Origin: Histomonas meleagridis
Taxonomy: Eukaryota; Parabasalia; Tritrichomonadida; Dientamoebidae
Direction of reading: 5' to 3'
Assembly: GCA_020186115.1 (NCBI GenBank)
Contig: WSYJ01000036.1
Coordinates: 248,001-312,000 of the forward strand
DNA: 64,000 bases
Shown: in pieces, positions 1 through 10,209 of the stretch
Layout of the letters: every line of letters begins with the position of its first letter
Position numbering within the stretch: the first letter of the stretch is position 1
Position numbers and translations under genes: made by a program
Notes under the pieces: model-generated
Databases searched by the model: none
What the model was told of the DNA's origin: nothing
Seen by the model: the letters and a program-made list of their open reading frames with translations, nothing else

Positions 1-2652
1 AAATAATGGTTTTAATCGAGTGAATGATGAAAATCTATTTTCATCAGAACGAATATATTGAATAACTTTGTTTAACGTGAAATATAATTCATAACCTGTA
101 TGTAATGAAAATGTATCTGATGTACTAAATCCATCAATGAAAAATTCGAAATCTTTGCCTTTGCCAAATATCCGACATGCACAACTTTGTTGGCCTTGAA
201 GAATTTCATTTAATCGAGGCCATGGTGGGACATCAAATATGTCATATTTCTCAATTTCTTCTTGTAATTTATCTTGTAAAGCACTGAACACTCCAAACCC
301 TCTTGATAAATTATTAACTATTTTGACATAATTCCCTCTTTTGCCAAGGCGTTCGTATTCTTCTAATTGTTCATAATCTTTAATAAGTCGAATAAGTTGA
401 CTACCAAATTTACAACGAACGTCACTACAAAGTTCTTCATAAGGAACCTCATTCGCAAGTATTTCTTTGCATTCATTACAGTCAATTAATGGAACAAAAT
501 CACGACACGCGCGATCGATTTTATATGGTGCATCACGTTTCCATTCAAATGAGACTTGTTTGGAAAGACTACTTTTGACTTTCTTGTCGATTAAACTTTG
601 TACATATTTGTCAATTTCAAATGCAATCTTGTTGAAATATTCGGCATCTTTAAGCCACGTCTTCAGCGCATATTGTGACTTCGGTGGAAGCTTGTTCATA
701 AGTGGTATCGGAACAGTAAATACTGTGCATGGCTGCCAGACATCTGGTGGCGCTGTCCTTATTATCTTTGCCTTTGGTGCTGCTGGCTTTGCATCTTGTG
801 CAGGCGCTTGTGCTTGCGCAGGAGCATCTTGTTTAGGTTCTGGCGCTGATGTTGGTGCAGGTGCAGGCTCTGGTTTTGGCGATGGTTGCGATGGCGCTGG
901 TGTGGGCGCAGGTGCGGGTTCGGGTTCGCTGAGAGATCCATTGCGCTTTTGACGCTGTATATTTTCGATGTCGTTAATGCGATTTTCGAGCTGCTCAATG
1001 TCTTGTAAGATTGACGGCAGTTGCTCTTTAGCCGCATCGCAGTTTAGTGACTTAAGGTCTTCTGCCATATACCTTGCATTCTCTAGTTCGCTTCTTGCGT
1101 CCTCAACGTTATCATTATGTAAATGCCTTTCAACTTTGACAATTGTTTCCATTAAATTATCCTTTTCTTCATTCCATTTAATTTGATCGTAAACCATTGG
1201 AATTACTTCGTCTTCACATTTCTGTATTAAATCATTTAATAAATCGCATTCTTCCAAACTCATTGCCTTTTCTTTCGCTCTATTTAATGGGTTCTCTATG
1301 TCAGCGAACATTATTTTACTTGTGATATTCTTTGATAATTGCATAGCTCTTTCTAAATCATTTACTGCTTCTTTTTCTTCCAAACTTATGTTAGCTTTTC
1401 GTTTAGCTGTATCAATTTCAAATTTATAATTGTCATGATTTGCGACAATTTCATTCCATTCATCAATTAATTCCTTACAGCCATATTCGGTATCATTTTG
1501 GAAGTCAAGAAATACGCCGCTGTCGCCTTCCCAATAAAGAATTTCACGTCCTCCATTCTCATTCATAAAGTTTTCGCCTTGTTCAATACATCGATCAATT
1601 AAATAACTTGTTTCTTCTTTACGTTGGAAGTCACGATATTCATTAATTAAGTCTTGCATTCCATTCCTGAACTTACTAATTTTTGAGTTCTTCCATACAT
1701 TAATATCGTTTTCATATTGTATCTTCTTTAGTTCTTCAAACTCATCCAACAATGGCTTAAGGACTTCATGCTCCATAACTTTCGGTTTTTCTGATTTGTA
1801 TTGATCAATCGCTTCTTGAAGATCATCACGATAATTGCTGGCACGATAATCTTTGACATAGTTTCGATAGATGTTAAGTTTCATACCAAGAAAATCTTTG
1901 ATGCTTTTGGCTTGATCTGCTAAATCAAACCCTTCAATAGCACCATCTTCAACTAATATCTTGAAATACGATTTGTATTTGTCCATGTATGGAGCCATAT
2001 CAGTCGTTTTCTTGATTTGTTCGGCATATGGACTTGTATTGATTTCATTCATTATCTTTTCAATCTCTTCCCATGTTTGCTTAATGCGAACAGGAGCTTT
2101 ACGTTGAAGCCAATCATCCATATCTTTAACTTTGTATCGAAGCTGATTTGCAAATGAGCGTCCAAGATCTTTGGCTTTGGAAATTGCGAAATATTCATCA
2201 TAATGATCAACAAAGCTTTGGAGAACTTCATGGCACTTCATTGCATCTTTATATTTTTCATAAAATGTACACTTTGCAAAATCGTCATTCCAAAGATTGA
2301 GCGCACTTGTTGCTTTGCTCTTGTAATTGTCGAGATAAGAAATTGATATTGGGTTCTTTTCAATGTTTTCGATTTTGGATTCTAATCTTTCTCTGTTGAA
2401 AAATGAGTATTCATCAAAGAATTTCTTGAGTTGTACAGTCAAATCAAGAACATCTTTGATTTCTTCATAGTATTGAAGAGTTTCTTCTGCTAGTATCCAT
2501 TCTTTAGCTTCGAAATTTGGTTTACTTGAAGAACGATATTTATCCATAAGAGTTCGAAGTTGTTGGATGTGATCTTTTGCAGTTGGAATCGAAGCTAAAG
2601 CAGCAGATTTCTTGAATGCTTCTGCACGGAACTTGATATCAAAAAGAGACAT
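1..2652 (-). CDS. Large alpha-helical protein, C-terminus beyond the window edge
   Basis: An uninterrupted frame of 884 codons starts at the ATG at 2652 (MSLFDIKFRAEAFKK) and runs off the left end, so the stop is not seen. Residues 1 to about 565 are rich in charged helical segments (K/E/D with spaced L/I/Y), like a spectrin- or coiled-coil-type rod. Residues about 567-640 form a Pro/Ala/Glu/Gln linker; its DNA (roughly 740-950) is clearly more G+C-rich than the surroundings. A second folded segment follows, with scattered Cys (an ECKEI stretch and a CACRIFGKG stretch) and aromatics. I recognise no family. It could be a cytoskeletal or trafficking scaffold, but that is a guess from composition only. 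The long open frame, consistent codon usage and two-part architecture make it a real gene. Confidence 0.82.
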   Translation of the reverse strand, partial: MSLFDIKFRAEAFKKSAALASIPTAKDHIQQLRTLMDKYRSSSKPNFEAKEWILAEETLQYYEEIKDVLDLTVQLKKFFDEYSFFNRERLESKIENIEKNPISISYLDNYKSKATSALNLWNDDFAKCTFYEKYKDAMKCHEVLQSFVDHYDEYFAISKAKDLGRSFANQLRYKVKDMDDWLQRKAPVRIKQTWEEIEKIMNEINTSPYAEQIKKTTDMAPYMDKYKSYFKILVEDGAIEGFDLADQAKSIKDFLGMKLNIYRNYVKDYRASNYRDDLQEAIDQYKSEKPKVMEHEVLKPLLDEFEELKKIQYENDINVWKNSKISKFRNGMQDLINEYRDFQRKEETSYLIDRCIEQGENFMNENGGREILYWEGDSGVFLDFQNDTEYGCKELIDEWNEIVANHDNYKFEIDTAKRKANISLEEKEAVNDLERAMQLSKNITSKIMFADIENPLNRAKEKAMSLEECDLLNDLIQKCEDEVIPMVYDQIKWNEEKDNLMETIVKVERHLHNDNVEDARSELENARYMAEDLKSLNCDAAKEQLPSILQDIEQLENRINDIENIQRQKRNGSLSEPEPAPAPTPAPSQPSPKPEPAPAPTSAPEPKQDAPAQAQAPAQDAKPAAPKAKIIRTAPPDVWQPCTVFTVPIPLMNKLPPKSQYALKTWLKDAEYFNKIAFEIDKYVQSLIDKKVKSSLSKQVSFEWKRDAPYKIDRACRDFVPLIDCNECKEILANEVPYEELCSDVRCKFGSQLIRLIKDYEQLEEYERLGKRGNYVKIVNNLSRGFGVFSALQDKLQEEIEKYDIFDVPPWPRLNEILQGQQSCACRIFGKGKDFEFFIDGFSTSDTFSLHTGYELYFTLNKVIQYIRSDENRFSSFTRLKPLF

Positions 2653-3484
2653 CAGAAGTGAACTGATTGCGTTGCATGTCAATTTTTAAAAAGTGATTAA
2701 ATAAAAATATCTCATGATTTATTAGGTATATTATTAAAATATAAAAAACTACAAATATCCATTTTATTTTCGTTATAATAATTACATAAAAACCAGATAA
2801 TTTAATATATTTCATTAATTTTTCGCATTTTTTCAAAAATTGTTCCAAAATTTCTACACTGTAGAAATGATTCAAATTTTAAATGCATACTGTTATTGGT
2901 AACTGTCAACTTGAATTGAAAGAGAAAAAAATTTTTACACATTATTACAAAAAAAATTAATTAATACAGTGCCAAGAAGCAAAATACGCACAAATGTGAA
3001 CTTTCATTTATAGAAGGTATTTACAAATTTTATATGATGAAATCGTTTTGAGATAAAGTGTACATTAGATAATGCTGTCTAATTTCAGATGCTTGCCGCC
3101 AACGAAGTATGATCTAATTTTAAAATGTATTTAAATGTTTTTTCCCAATTTACATAAATTGAAATTGAGAATTAAAACTAAGGTATTTTTTGTTTTCACC
3201 AAATTATGAAACCCGAAATTGGGTGTATAAATTCTTGTCTTTGAAATTCAAATCAAATATGATAATCATGGATAATCGTGTTTCATGAAGAGTTTGAAAA
3301 AAGCCTTTTGGTGTTCATTGCTTGGAAGTCAGCATACCTATTAATGATAGGAATAGAATTTTTAAGCAAGGTACATATTATTATTATTAAATCCAAGACC
3401 AAAAACCGTTTATTTATTAATAGTATGAATTAGAACAATTCTCTTACATAAGCTAGCAGTAATGGGTTGTTGCTAACCTTAAAG
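2653..3484. other. Intergenic, A+T-rich
   Basis: About 830 bp between the start of the helical protein and the end of the zinc-knuckle gene. It is strongly A+T-rich with homopolymer runs. The only open frame (2639-2875, minus) overlaps the promoter side of the left-hand gene and is low complexity. I see no RNA gene or repeat. The left-hand gene's promoter should lie at the 2653-2900 end. Confidence 0.5.
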
Positions 3485-3760
3485 CTAGGATTCAGATCCT
3501 TTTGAAAATAATTCTTTCACAATATTAGTTTTTTTTTCGACTGCTGCTGGTGAAGAGTCATAACAAAGCTCGTTTCCAAAAAGGTCAAGCAACTTATCCA
3601 TATTTGGAAGTGAGCAATCTTTGAAAGAATGATTTTTTGCACCACAATTTGAACATTGTATTCCTCTTAGTTCTGAATTTACTTCTATTTTTGGATGGCC
3701 AAGAAGTTGTGATGTATTTTCGAAGGTTGTTGGGAGTTTGTTGGGTGCTCTTTTTTCCAT
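3485..3760 (-). CDS. Small CCHC zinc-knuckle protein
   Basis: 91 residues from the ATG at 3760 (MEKRAPNKLPTTF). The open frame extends 16 codons further upstream but has no other ATG and meets a TAA, so this start is the only good one. Residues about 36-49 form a retroviral-type zinc knuckle, C-x2-C-x4-H-x4-C (CSNCGAKNHSFKDC), a fold that binds single-stranded RNA or proteins. The rest is an acidic helical tail. No integrase, capsid or protease is nearby, so this is probably a cellular RNA-binding or splicing-type knuckle protein rather than a Gag relic. It diverges from the WD40 gene with 363 bp between the starts. Confidence 0.7.
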   Translation of the reverse strand: MEKRAPNKLPTTFENTSQLLGHPKIEVNSELRGIQCSNCGAKNHSFKDCSLPNMDKLLDLFGNELCYDSSPAAVEKKTNIVKELFSKGSES

Positions 3761-4123
3761 TTGCTGCCAACCGAAAAACCGCTTTTTGGTGGCCAAATTT
3801 GTGTTCAATTATGTATCGGCTTTTTAGCGAAGTGATTTTTTTATTTGTGTATTTAGTCTTAATGATGATACATCATTAATTTTAAGAAACAGAAGCATTC
3901 ACCATTAATCATGAAATGAATTCCAATAACTTTAGTTCTAATATATCCATAAGCTAAACAATTATCAACCATTTAATTTAAAAATTATTAAATTTGCAAA
4001 TTCCCCGAAAAATATTATTACATATTAATAATTGACTCCTTTGGCAAACTGGTAGTTCTGCATTAATCAAATTTTTTTTACTTTTTCCTGGTTTGTAAAA
4101 AATATTCACATCACATGTCATAG

Positions 4124-5038
4124 ATGTGGGAAAAAATTGCAGAATTCGAACCACCGAATGGATTAATTACTTGTGCTAGATTTTCTCCAGATGGGAGACT
4201 TATTGCTTTGTGCACAAATAATGGCTATCTTTCGGTTCGATCTTCCATGGATTTATCAGAAATAGTAAGTAAAAAGATACATCAAAAATCAATTAATGAA
4301 CTTCGCTGGTCAAAGCGATCTGTTTCAATTCTTACATGCTCAGATGATGGAACTATTCAATTGAATTTTCTTGAAAATCAAAATTTAACAAAATTATGTG
4401 AATGTAAAGGGCATCAATCTTATGTCCTATGCTGTGATATTTCAATTCACGATCTTCGTCTTGTTAGCGGCAGTTATGATGAATCCATTCGAATATGGGA
4501 AACCTCCACAGGAAAATGCCTTAAAATGATCAGTGGCCATTCCGACCCTGTATCTTCTGTTTGCTTTAGTAATGATTCCACATTTGTTTTAAGTAGTTCA
4601 TGGGATGGATTTTGTCGCATATGGCAAACATACTCAGGTCTTTGTCTTAAGTCATTTCAAGTTTATGGTGTTCCAATATGTTTTTCTACACTTAGTCCTA
4701 ATTCAGAATACATTTTAGTCTCATCCAAAAATTCAATAATTAAATTAATCAAAATAGCTACAAATGAAACATCTGCTATATATAGAGGACACAAAAACGA
4801 AAATTATTTACTTTTTGCCGGTTTTGCAGTCAGTCGAGGTGAACATGTTGAAATCTTTTCTGCGTCAGAAAACGGATCAATTTATTGCTGGGGCCTAAAC
4901 GAACAAGAAATAAAATGGATACAACCTGTATCAGAGGGCCCAACGTTGTGCGTCGATATTTCTTGTGATGGAGAACTAATGGTTGCTGCAAGCTCGATAG
5001 AAACAAACCGTTCAATTGTTGTGTTTAGAAGAAAATAA
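4124..5038 (+). CDS. WDR5: WDR5/Swd3-like WD40 protein (COMPASS subunit type)
   Basis: 304 residues, close to the usual ~330 of WDR5, covering seven WD40 blades with almost no extra sequence. Visible blade motifs include GHQSYVLCCD, GSYDESIRIWE, GHSDPVSSVCFS and SSSWDGFCRIW. The late blade reads GHKNENYLLFAGFAV, then SASENGSIYCW; this GHKNEKYC-like block is a signature of WDR5/Swd3 rather than of WD40 proteins in general. WDR5 scaffolds the H3K4 methyltransferase complex and binds histone H3 and the SET1/MLL WIN motif in the nucleus. The next gene, on the same strand 250 bp downstream, is bromodomain-like, which suits a chromatin neighbourhood. Other WD40 paralogues remain possible. Confidence 0.8.
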   Translation: MWEKIAEFEPPNGLITCARFSPDGRLIALCTNNGYLSVRSSMDLSEIVSKKIHQKSINELRWSKRSVSILTCSDDGTIQLNFLENQNLTKLCECKGHQSYVLCCDISIHDLRLVSGSYDESIRIWETSTGKCLKMISGHSDPVSSVCFSNDSTFVLSSSWDGFCRIWQTYSGLCLKSFQVYGVPICFSTLSPNSEYILVSSKNSIIKLIKIATNETSAIYRGHKNENYLLFAGFAVSRGEHVEIFSASENGSIYCWGLNEQEIKWIQPVSEGPTLCVDISCDGELMVAASSIETNRSIVVFRRK

Positions 5039-5240
5039 ATGTTTATGAATGTGATTCTTTATTTTTAATGCAAATGTTTATTTCTTCTACAAATTCAGTA
5101 ATTATTGATTTTATAAAAAATTGGATTGAATATTATTGTTTTCATGAAAGATTTTTTTGGAGTTCCTCCTATATTTATTCAGATAATATTATTTTATTTA
5201 CAGTAGTGCAAAAATTGTAAATACAAAGATCATGAAATTT

Positions 5241-5289
5241 GGAGCACCCCTTATCGTGCACTTTTGATAAACATCGGAAAACGTTTTCC
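5241..5289 (+). promoter_or_regulatory. Promoter element: GC-rich GGAGCACCCC plus 14-bp palindrome
   Basis: GGAGCACCCC at 5241-5250 is followed at 5276-5289 by GGAAAACGTTTTCC, a perfect palindrome ending six bases before the ATG at 5296. In otherwise ~30% G+C intergenic DNA this pair stands out. Similar GC-rich elements near an AACGTTTT box occur before the genes starting at 14718/14823 and 27231. A role in transcription initiation is inferred from recurrence and position only. Confidence 0.45.
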
Positions 5290-5295
5290 AGCAGA

Positions 5296-5817
5296 ATGGA
5301 CGAAGACGAGAAAGAAATTTGCGTTAAAACCATGAAAGAAATGATGGCCATAAGACTTGCTCAACCATTTATGGATACGACAAATATTAGTATCCAAATT
5401 CCTCAAATAGTACCACTAATCCCAAATTTTGAAAGTTTTCCTTCGATTTTAGAAAGAGTTTTAAGTGGACAATTTTCGTCTATTGATCAATTTTCACTTT
5501 ATTTTGAAGGAAACTTAAAAATGCTTATAAGTTGTGTTGCTAATTTAATTAGTCAATCCCCACAATCTAAAACTACTCAAGAGCTGCTTGCCCTAGAAGG
5601 AATTGCAGAAGAAATCCTGAGGGTTTTTAATGAAACTTTAAGCACAAACAGAATGAGTGAATTTGAACGATACAAAAAACAAGTTCTAGAAATCAATGAA
5701 AAAATTGAAAAGCTCAAACGCGATAAGCCAAGTGACTACTCTGATGATAAAAATATTTTTGTACAAGTTCAATCATTTAATGCTGATCCTATTCCATCAA
5801 AAGTTTTTTCAATATAA
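5296..5817 (+). CDS. Bromodomain-like small protein
   Basis: 173 residues from the ATG at 5296 (MDEDEKEICVKTM); the frame is open upstream only through non-ATG codons that overlap the promoter elements. Residues about 20-110 resemble a bromodomain helix bundle: PF followed by a long ZA-loop-like segment, then SFPSILERVLSGQFSSIDQF, which matches the 'DLSTIKEKLENGKYKSVEEF' pattern of helix A and the AB region. The acetyl-lysine-contacting Asn is not in its usual place (the segment reads LKMLISCVANL), so it may not bind acetyl-lysine. The C-terminal 60 residues are a coiled coil (EFERYKKQVLEINEKIEKLK). Small bromodomain proteins of this type are common in trichomonads. The assignment rests on pattern reading only. 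Confidence 0.55.
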   Translation: MDEDEKEICVKTMKEMMAIRLAQPFMDTTNISIQIPQIVPLIPNFESFPSILERVLSGQFSSIDQFSLYFEGNLKMLISCVANLISQSPQSKTTQELLALEGIAEEILRVFNETLSTNRMSEFERYKKQVLEINEKIEKLKRDKPSDYSDDKNIFVQVQSFNADPIPSKVFSI

Positions 5818-6000
5818 ATAAATAAAATATTTGATTATTTTTAAATATACCTTTTCTTCCCTTATTATTTTTTATGAGAAAAATTTTTGAGTTTTTTCAA
5901 AATTTAATTTTTTGCTCAATTAAATATTTTTTATTTCCTTTTTCATGATTAGGAAATCAAGGAGATGCACCTTCATAAGTAAAAATAGTTTTTATACAAC

Positions 6001-7653
6001 TTAATTCTTTTGTTTTTCTTGAAGTAAGTCTTTTATTTCTTTATAATCTTTCTCTTCTGCATACATAAGTGCTGTTCTAAATAATTTAAATAATTTCCAA
6101 ATATTATTTTGAAATATCAAATTATCAACACAAATTTTAAATAAAACAAATAAATATCTTTCACATTGATATCAATTCCTTCTTGTTCAAGAAGTAATTT
6201 AACTATTTCAACATTATTTTGTAAAGCAGCAAACATTAATGCAGTTGTTTAATATTTAAAAAAATCCCAAATATCATTTATAATTACCAGAAATTTGAAA
6301 CTAATTAAGAAATGAAAAATGAAATATCTTTTCTATTAATATCTATATTGCCTTGAGAAAGAACGTATTTAACAAGTTCAATGTTTTGTGATTCAACAGA
6401 TAATGATAATGATTTATATGAGAACGTAGAAAAATATTTAACTGCATACAAATTTCCTTTTAGAAAAGCCTCCGAAATAATTGAACTTCCAATTTTAAGT
6501 TGAAAATTTTCCAGAAATGAAAACAGCATAAAATTATTACTTTTAATACAAGTTAACCCTAAAGATGCTAATTTCTTTTCTTTTTTATTTTTATTATGCT
6601 TTCCATACATTATTTCACTTAAAGGTAGATCTCTCATACCATAAGGAACCTTAAGCTCAAACATGTTTGATCATTTAATTCAAAAGTATTTAATAAAGAA
6701 AAAAGGGAATTGAAAATTTTTTGTTTTTTTTTTGAATTTGATTTTTCATTAAGATAATAAAATGCATAATTTCGATGAAAACCAATTGCTGCTTCAAGAG
6801 CATGTTTAAAAGATGAGTTATTTTGTTCACAAAGACGGATAATTTCAATATTTCCTCCTGCTACTGCATAAGCACCAGAAATACTAACATCGGCCCCCTT
6901 ACGCATTAAAAATTTGAAGCATTTTACTGCACCATAAAAAGCAGCATAATCAATAAGTTTAATACCATATGTGCTTAACGAACTATACATTTCATAAATA
7001 GAATATGGAATTAATTGATTAAAATTAATAGATCTATAATATGAATTTGAACACAAATATATTTCAAGCTCAAATTTATTATCATTTCGAATTATTTTCG
7101 ATATTTCTGATGGATTACCTTCGATCATCTTCTGGATATGACCTTCCCAATCATTTTCATCAAATTGTTCAATTTCATTTGCAATGTATTCAAATTTATC
7201 ATTTTGTCTTAAATTAATTTTAATATGATCATATTCTTCTTTCGCCATTAAATTGATTTTGTTTTGGATTTCATTATCAATTTCGATAATTTTATGCTCG
7301 ATCATTTGAGCAAGAATATAATTTGATTCTTTTGATTTTAAAGAAAGAAGATATTGTTTAAAAGTATTAAAAATTTGTAAGTTTTCTTGTAAAATGTCTT
7401 TTTCATTATTTTCAACAGTCTGTAAATATTGGAAATATAAGTTAATGTCTTTCCTTTGCGAAATAAATGTTGAATAAACAAATTGAACAAGAACAGTATT
7501 AAAAGTTAGGGGAAAGCTTTTATCAAATAAATCTATAGTCGAATTAATTGTTATTTGAAGATTTTCTTCATCTAATTCTAATACTATTTGCTCTATTTCC
7601 TTGAGATATTGTATTTCTTGCATTGCACTTCGGTTTTTATATTTTGTTTTCAT
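6001..7653 (-). CDS. DUF3447-ankyrin protein gene with 80-nt intron-like spacers and one frameshift
   Basis: The 5' part (7653-6634, start MKTKYKNRSAMQEIQ) encodes the trichomonad DUF3447-type N-terminal region, including LIDYAAFYGAVKCFKFLMRKGADV. The frame then stops, but homologous coding continues in another frame from about 6664 (MFELKVPYGMRD) to about 6310 (ending DINRKD), so a small indel lies near 6635-6665. Two ankyrin modules follow, with Thr codons at 6243-6245 (TALMFAALQNN) and 6073-6075 (TALMYAEEKDY), exactly 170 bp apart. The gene ends in a clean TAA at 6001-6003. Each module is preceded by an 80-nt spacer carrying TTTGGGA or TTTGGAA exactly 19 nt before the Thr codon. Ankyrin proteins bind partner proteins; the partner here is unknown. 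Either the frameshift makes it a pseudogene or a base is miscalled. Confidence 0.7.
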
Positions 7654-7936
7654 TTATGAATGAAAAATATGTCATTTTCAAAATTTTGAAATAATAATAA
7701 AATTGCAATAAGGTATATTGAAATGATTCGCGAAGTATTATCAATTCTTTGAATTTTGTTTATGAAGTAAAGGAAAAGTGACGCAATTACATAACATATT
7801 AAAACTTTATCTGAATGTGAAGATATTTAAAAAAAATTGAAAAGATTTTGTGAACTGTTAAATTTTTTTATTAAATATTACTTTAATTACGAGCATAGCC
7901 AAAGAAACGAAAAATTTCAAAAATTGTAACAATATT

Positions 7937-9877
7937 TTATTTCCAAAAATACTTTAATGGCACCAATTCGAATTCCCCCTCTCCATATGCTATCAGCACA
8001 GTTCCATTTTCGTTGTCCACACCCGCCACAATTCCAATTAATCTGTTTGCACCTTCTTGCACAAACATTCCTAATTCCACAGCGTTTATTTTCTCATGTT
8101 TTACAGATAAATTCACTGTTATGTCCAGTTTCGGCATTTTTAATCCGCTCAATTGCGCATATGGAATGCACCGCATCATACGCGGCACCATCACAATTTC
8201 GCCTTCAAAGCGCTTTTTCTCAACCACATAGTTAGCAACATCATTCTCATAAGAATAGTTATAAAATGTTTTCTCATCTTTGATAACCGTCTTAACTTCA
8301 ACAAGCCCAGCAGCTACCATATTACCTTTGGTTATACCTGTCGATGAAACACGTTTTCGAAGGTCAGCAAAACTACATTTGCATTTAGAACGAAGAGTAT
8401 TATCTAAAATGAAATTATGTCTCATTATTGAAATTGGTGGTACGTCTAGTAAAAAGAATTGACCGTAGAGTATGTTGGCTTTGTTAGTAAACTTATTTCC
8501 AGGAGTAATTGGAAATGGAATCAAATCTTTTGTTGACGGATCATATGTCCAAAAAGGATCAAGTTGATTATAAGATGCTTCTTCTGGTGTAAGCTGTTTC
8601 AAGGCTTTGTCATATGCTGAGCGAAGACGTGAATATGGTGCAATTGGCGGTGTAACTTTTTCAAGTGGATAAAGATCAGAAAGAACTGTAGCCTTAAGGC
8701 GATATATAGGCTCAGGAATGTTTTGGACAGCAAAAATAGAATGTATAGCTAGACCTTTGAAGTATGGTGTAATTGGTTCGCCGATAGAGAATGTATCGTC
8801 AAAAGTGTCAATATATTCGACCGTTAAACAAAGCGGAGGAGCCTTTTGATGTGCATAGGACCACGTCCAATCAGGGACGCCTTCTTGATAGTAAAGAAGG
8901 ATCCAAGAAAGCGTACGCAAACAATCTTTAGCTAGAATTTCAAGAGGTTCATCGGAAATGAATTGTCTGGTTTGAACAGAAACAAAACTTGCTGGTTTAG
9001 TTGCAATATATGCTTCAACAAGCTTTTTAAGGTTAGTCCTGATGATCTTACCGTTTTCAGTTAGATATCCTATTTCTTGATGATCACGATATATATTAAA
9101 AAGTTGTGATAATGAGGTTATGCTTCCACTAATATCTGGAAATGCAGGGAGATTGTCATTTGATATTAAGAATGAAAGAAAAACAATATCATCAATTATC
9201 CGATCAGGGTCACGAGGTGAAAATTCTTCAAAAAGAGCCAACCTTAAGTACTTAATTGAGAAGAAAGTTTCAGTGTTCCCGATTGAACGAACAATTGTAA
9301 TATTTGGAAGATGAGTTTGAAGTGCTAAAAAGAAAAGATCATTATCAGAACTTTGGATGAGAATTTCTTGGTAAGGATTAAAATCAGGCTTGGATGATTC
9401 TGATCGAAGAATATCCATGAATTGAAACTCGCCTTCACCACTAGTTTGACCAGCAGTAAGAATAAATTTTGGGAAGCTAGGGTCAGTTGATGCCATTTTT
9501 TTAAAGTGTTCAAGTAGTAAACGATGTGTTTTAGGAAATTGCCAATCTGGAGAAAAATCAATGTGATCTGGAATTTGGAAGTTTTTTTGAAATTCTCTTT
9601 CTAGCTTTCTCTTACGTTGAAGTGTGGTCTTTGCAAATGGACTTGGACCATCCATTGTAAAAATAACACGATTAGATGGATATTTTTTAACAAGAACATT
9701 TACGTAGCTTAAAAAATCTTTGTAAAACTTATCACTGAAGCAATTGTGATGGGTTGCTAAAATTTTATAAAAATAAAATTTTCCATCAATGAAGCAAACA
9801 TCATATTGTTTAGGTCTTATTCCTATTACTTGTGGGTAGCGTTTGGTGATCCAAGTTATGAAATCTTTGAATCCCAT
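7937..9877 (-). CDS. XRN1: XRN-family 5'-3' exoribonuclease
   Basis: 646 residues from the ATG at 9877 (MGFKDFITWITKRYPQ), the classic XRN start in which MG-F-x3-W-x3-RYP leads into the first catalytic segment. Further landmarks are FTMDGPSPFAKTTLQRKRK (the 'DGVAPRAKMxQQRxRR' motif), SGEGEFQFMDIL ('GEGEHKIM'), SSDNDLFFLAL ('DADLIMLGL') and SNDNLPAFPDISG ('GNDFLPHLP'). These carry the metal-binding Asp/Glu residues. XRN enzymes digest 5'-monophosphate RNA: XRN1 after decapping in the cytoplasm, Rat1/XRN2 in the nucleus. The protein is much shorter than XRN1 and nearer to the catalytic core alone; I cannot tell the two classes apart. Frame and motifs are intact. Confidence 0.85.
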   Translation of the reverse strand: MGFKDFITWITKRYPQVIGIRPKQYDVCFIDGKFYFYKILATHHNCFSDKFYKDFLSYVNVLVKKYPSNRVIFTMDGPSPFAKTTLQRKRKLEREFQKNFQIPDHIDFSPDWQFPKTHRLLLEHFKKMASTDPSFPKFILTAGQTSGEGEFQFMDILRSESSKPDFNPYQEILIQSSDNDLFFLALQTHLPNITIVRSIGNTETFFSIKYLRLALFEEFSPRDPDRIIDDIVFLSFLISNDNLPAFPDISGSITSLSQLFNIYRDHQEIGYLTENGKIIRTNLKKLVEAYIATKPASFVSVQTRQFISDEPLEILAKDCLRTLSWILLYYQEGVPDWTWSYAHQKAPPLCLTVEYIDTFDDTFSIGEPITPYFKGLAIHSIFAVQNIPEPIYRLKATVLSDLYPLEKVTPPIAPYSRLRSAYDKALKQLTPEEASYNQLDPFWTYDPSTKDLIPFPITPGNKFTNKANILYGQFFLLDVPPISIMRHNFILDNTLRSKCKCSFADLRKRVSSTGITKGNMVAAGLVEVKTVIKDEKTFYNYSYENDVANYVVEKKRFEGEIVMVPRMMRCIPYAQLSGLKMPKLDITVNLSVKHEKINAVELGMFVQEGANRLIGIVAGVDNENGTVLIAYGEGEFELVPLKYFWK

Positions 9878-10209
9878 CAAGTAATTATTAATAATAATGC
9901 ACCATGTTTTGAATCAAAAGTGACTATCATATTTTACACAAAATATTCTATGAGCATTCAGATTATCCATACCAACCTTTTGCTCGAAAACAAGCTTCCA
10001 CATTCATACTCAGTTACAACCAATTCAGCCCTGATGCTCTTCAACACTATTCATGCATTAAATAAATTAATTTTACGAAATTGATTGATTTAAATTTGAT
10101 CGTATAAATATTCTCATTCTCAAATCCTCATAACAAAACATTGCTCATCAACACAATTCTCATTTCTTTCGGCAAACAGTTAAAAACAAAAACATATTCT
10201 CAAACGCTT
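9878..10209. other. Intergenic between XRN and Kelch genes
   Basis: About 330 bp holding the XRN promoter (right of 9878) and the Kelch gene 3' end. The plus-strand open frame crossing it (9806-10084) overlaps the XRN start in antisense and has no recognisable content. Nothing else is seen. Confidence 0.4.

Noticed and set aside
3485-3760. Zinc knuckle as evidence of a retroelement Gag
   Set aside because: No integrase, reverse transcriptase, protease or terminal repeats nearby; small single CCHC proteins are common cellular genes.
7957-8462. Plus-strand open frames over the XRN gene
   Set aside because: Antisense shadows of a well-supported 646-residue gene.
9806-10084. Plus-strand 92-codon frame
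   Set aside because: Overlaps the XRN start in antisense, starts without ATG context and has no recognisable content.
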